From Auanema rhodensis (taxonomy: Eukaryota; Nematoda; Chromadorea; Rhabditida; Rhabditidae), in contig OZ059898.1 in NCBI GenBank assembly GCA_964057225.1, positions 7,750,001 through 7,814,000 of the forward strand: DNA of 64,000 nucleotides, in the 5' to 3' direction. The stretch's first letter is position 1. The number at the start of each line of letters is the position of its first letter. The position numbers were made by a program, and so were the translations under genes. The notes under the pieces are model-generated. The model was given only the letters and a program-made list of their open reading frames with translations, ran no database searches and was not told the DNA's origin. This document shows positions 62,316 through 64,000 of the stretch, piece by piece.

Positions 62316-63561
62316 AAAATCTTAAAAGAGCAGAAAAAAACCTTTTTTTTAAACAAATTGAAATGTATTATTAAATAGGGAATCTTTTAGTATGATGCAG
62401 ATATAGCTTATTTATTAAGAATCTGCAGTTTTCTATGTTTCTCAATATACTTGATATCATTAGCCAAATAGTCAAAATACAGTGATCTCCGTTTTGTCCA
62501 TTTATCTTTTTGCTTTTCATATATGATTGTTCAACAAAATACTTTATTTTGTTTCTTAACTATGGGTATTGTTGTTTTGTTTCTCAAGCTTAAGAATTTA
62601 ATAAATATTTTTAAATATTTTAATTTTTTTTTGATTTGATCGTCAAACGTCATGGGTAATTGTCTACAAAGCAATTCGAATAAGGTCAAGGTTTTGTTCT
62701 CAACTGTGCGTGGCCTCATGACAATATTCTGACCCTCTTCTATTTTTTGATCACTTTTCTTATATCATAGTGTTCGTTTTAAAAATTTACTAATTTATTT
62801 TTATCAATGTATCTCATTTTTAATTAATATTCACTGAGCTTTGCTTTTTTTGTTAAATTAATATGAAGATTCTTGGCATTAAGCTAATCAAGCATTCTTT
62901 TTTTCTCTACAATATGATCTTGTATAGATACGTATATATACACAAATAAGATATATATAGTTATCTATTTGTATAATATTGTATAGTTAATCCTTCACTG
63001 AGATCATATTCATTTCATGAAAGTATCTAGAACGATTACATCTGAAATGCAGGTATTCAACAAACCAAAAAAAACTTTTCAAAACTATTGAATCATTTGA
63101 CAAAGAAGTCCCACTCATTGGAAAAATGTGTGTTGGTTTCGCTACTCCATGAAAAATTAATCATCGCCATCGTTGCCTAAGACTGCTTCCGTTTGACGGG
63201 AGTATTACCAAGAATTTGAACCTCGCTTCCTCACCTGAGAGCAATGTGATCAAACTCGTTTGAGAAACACATTTGTGAAAGTAATAGAGTCAATAATTAA
63301 TAAAAAAAATAGATAATTCTAAAAATATTTTGAAAAAAAAACAGTCACGAATAACTTTTTTGAAAACGATCGCAGTTGTTTCTCAAGAACTTAACTCACA
63401 TGGGTTTATGAGATTTTCCCCCAACATAATTAGAGAAAAAATTGTTTCTCCAAAAATGATTTCATATGCTAAGAAATGCCAGATTATATGTTTTCAGAAT
63501 TATGAAATTATGTTATAATAACATTTACACCTTATATTCTTTCTTCCTTATAGGATCGTTG
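62316..63561. other. Intergenic region between the four-TM gene and the secreted-protein gene
   Basis: Very AT-rich; it includes the 3'UTR of the upstream gene. A GC-richer stretch, 63165-63250 (CGCCATCGTTGCCTAAGACT then GCTTCCGTTTGACGGGAG), may be promoter DNA for the gene at 63562. No exon recognised. Confidence 0.4.
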
Positions 63562-64000
63562 ATGATTTGCAAGATTCTAATAGGGCACTTCCTTTTGTTT
63601 GCTTCATTCTGCTTTGCAACTGAACAGCACGATTCAAACCCAGAGTTACAATTACCAAAGTGCACACATATTAATCCATATAAACAGTTAGTTAACTTTA
63701 TTTCATAAAGAAAAAACATTAGTTAAGAAAAAATAAAAATAAAGCAAAATCTTCTTTCCGCAGATATAAAGATTGAAGTTTGATCTTCAATTTTGTGCAC
63801 ATTGAAGCGATAACTAATATTGAAAGATTATATAATTCGAAAATTTAAATTAAAGTATTATATAACTTTGATATATACTTTTGTTTCAGTTTAGAAGATT
63901 GGTTTAATCAAGAAAGTTTAGACAAAAGAAAATGTAATCATACTTCAGGGCCAGAAGTTAACTTAACAGAAGAAGTATGAATATCTTTATTCATGTTTAT
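63562..64000 (+). CDS. N-terminal part of a secreted or membrane protein, cut by the window edge
   Basis: After a CTTATAG acceptor-like site, the ATG at 63562 starts MICKILIGHFLLFASFCFA, a typical signal peptide with a likely cut after CFA. TEQHDSNPELQLPKCTHINP and YK follow. A GTTAGT donor and a TTTCAG acceptor near 63889 join to LEDWFNQESLDKRKCNHTSG and PEVNLTEE. A GTATGA donor at 63975 suggests more exons past 64000. NHT and NLT are N-glycosylation sites, and two cysteines are seen so far. Family not recognised. If GTATGA is not used, the protein would stop at the TGA in it (about 60 residues). Confidence 0.55.

Noticed and set aside
1-64000. CRISPR array, bacterial operon or phage content
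   Set aside because: No regularly spaced repeats; spliceosomal introns and animal genes throughout show this is eukaryotic nuclear DNA.

Overview
The window looks like a nuclear scaffold from a small-genome animal, most likely a nematode outside Caenorhabditis. It is AT-rich, with many introns of about 35-60 nt that end in TTTTAG, ATTTAG or TTTCAG. Many start codons have a splice-acceptor-like AG just upstream, and one gene pair (SMIM7-COG4) has only 69 nt between stop and start, as in a trans-spliced operon. The species was not identified. All gene models come from splicing short open frames by eye, so exon edges are approximate unless stated.

Layout. 0-3 kb: minus-strand gene with repeated CxxC...H zinc-finger-like units. 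3-7.3 kb: non-coding, ending in a GC-rich island before a NeuroD/CND-1-type bHLH gene (7.37-9.10 kb, +). 9.6-13.0 kb: TMEM209-type nuclear envelope protein (-), a 64-residue orphan (+) and a UPF0057/PMP3 membrane peptide (-). 13.3-20.4 kb: two tandem minus-strand paralogues of a long coiled-coil protein with a HOOK/NuMA-like N-terminal region. 21.2-23.0 kb: chromodomain plus SET protein with altered catalytic motifs. 23.1-24.0 kb: two small unknown genes. 24.6-30.8 kb: plus-strand housekeeping run SMIM7, COG4 and CCT-1/TCP1-alpha. 31.0-33.1 kb: CD36/scavenger receptor (-). 33.8-34.9 kb: HEXIM (-).

35-43 kb is mostly gene-free. It holds microsatellites, a long perfect hairpin and a decayed Polinton/Maverick-like element (polymerase-like piece on +, integrase-like piece on -). 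43.1-48.9 kb: TMTC O-mannosyltransferase family (-), directly downstream of ribosomal protein L3 (49.0-50.7 kb, -). 50.7-58 kb: T-rich gene desert. It is followed by a four-TM protein gene (+) whose first exon may lie at 58.0 kb, and by the first exons of a secreted protein running off the right edge.

The genes do not form one pathway. Most are housekeeping: Golgi trafficking (COG4, SMIM7), folding (CCT-1), translation (RPL3), ER glycosylation (TMTC), nuclear envelope (TMEM209) and transcription/chromatin control (HEXIM, SET protein, NeuroD). The least ordinary items are the diverged chromodomain/SET protein with a probable GC-AG intron, the HEXIM gene with a changed PYNT motif, the tandem coiled-coil pair in which one copy has lost its tail, and the Polinton-like relic.
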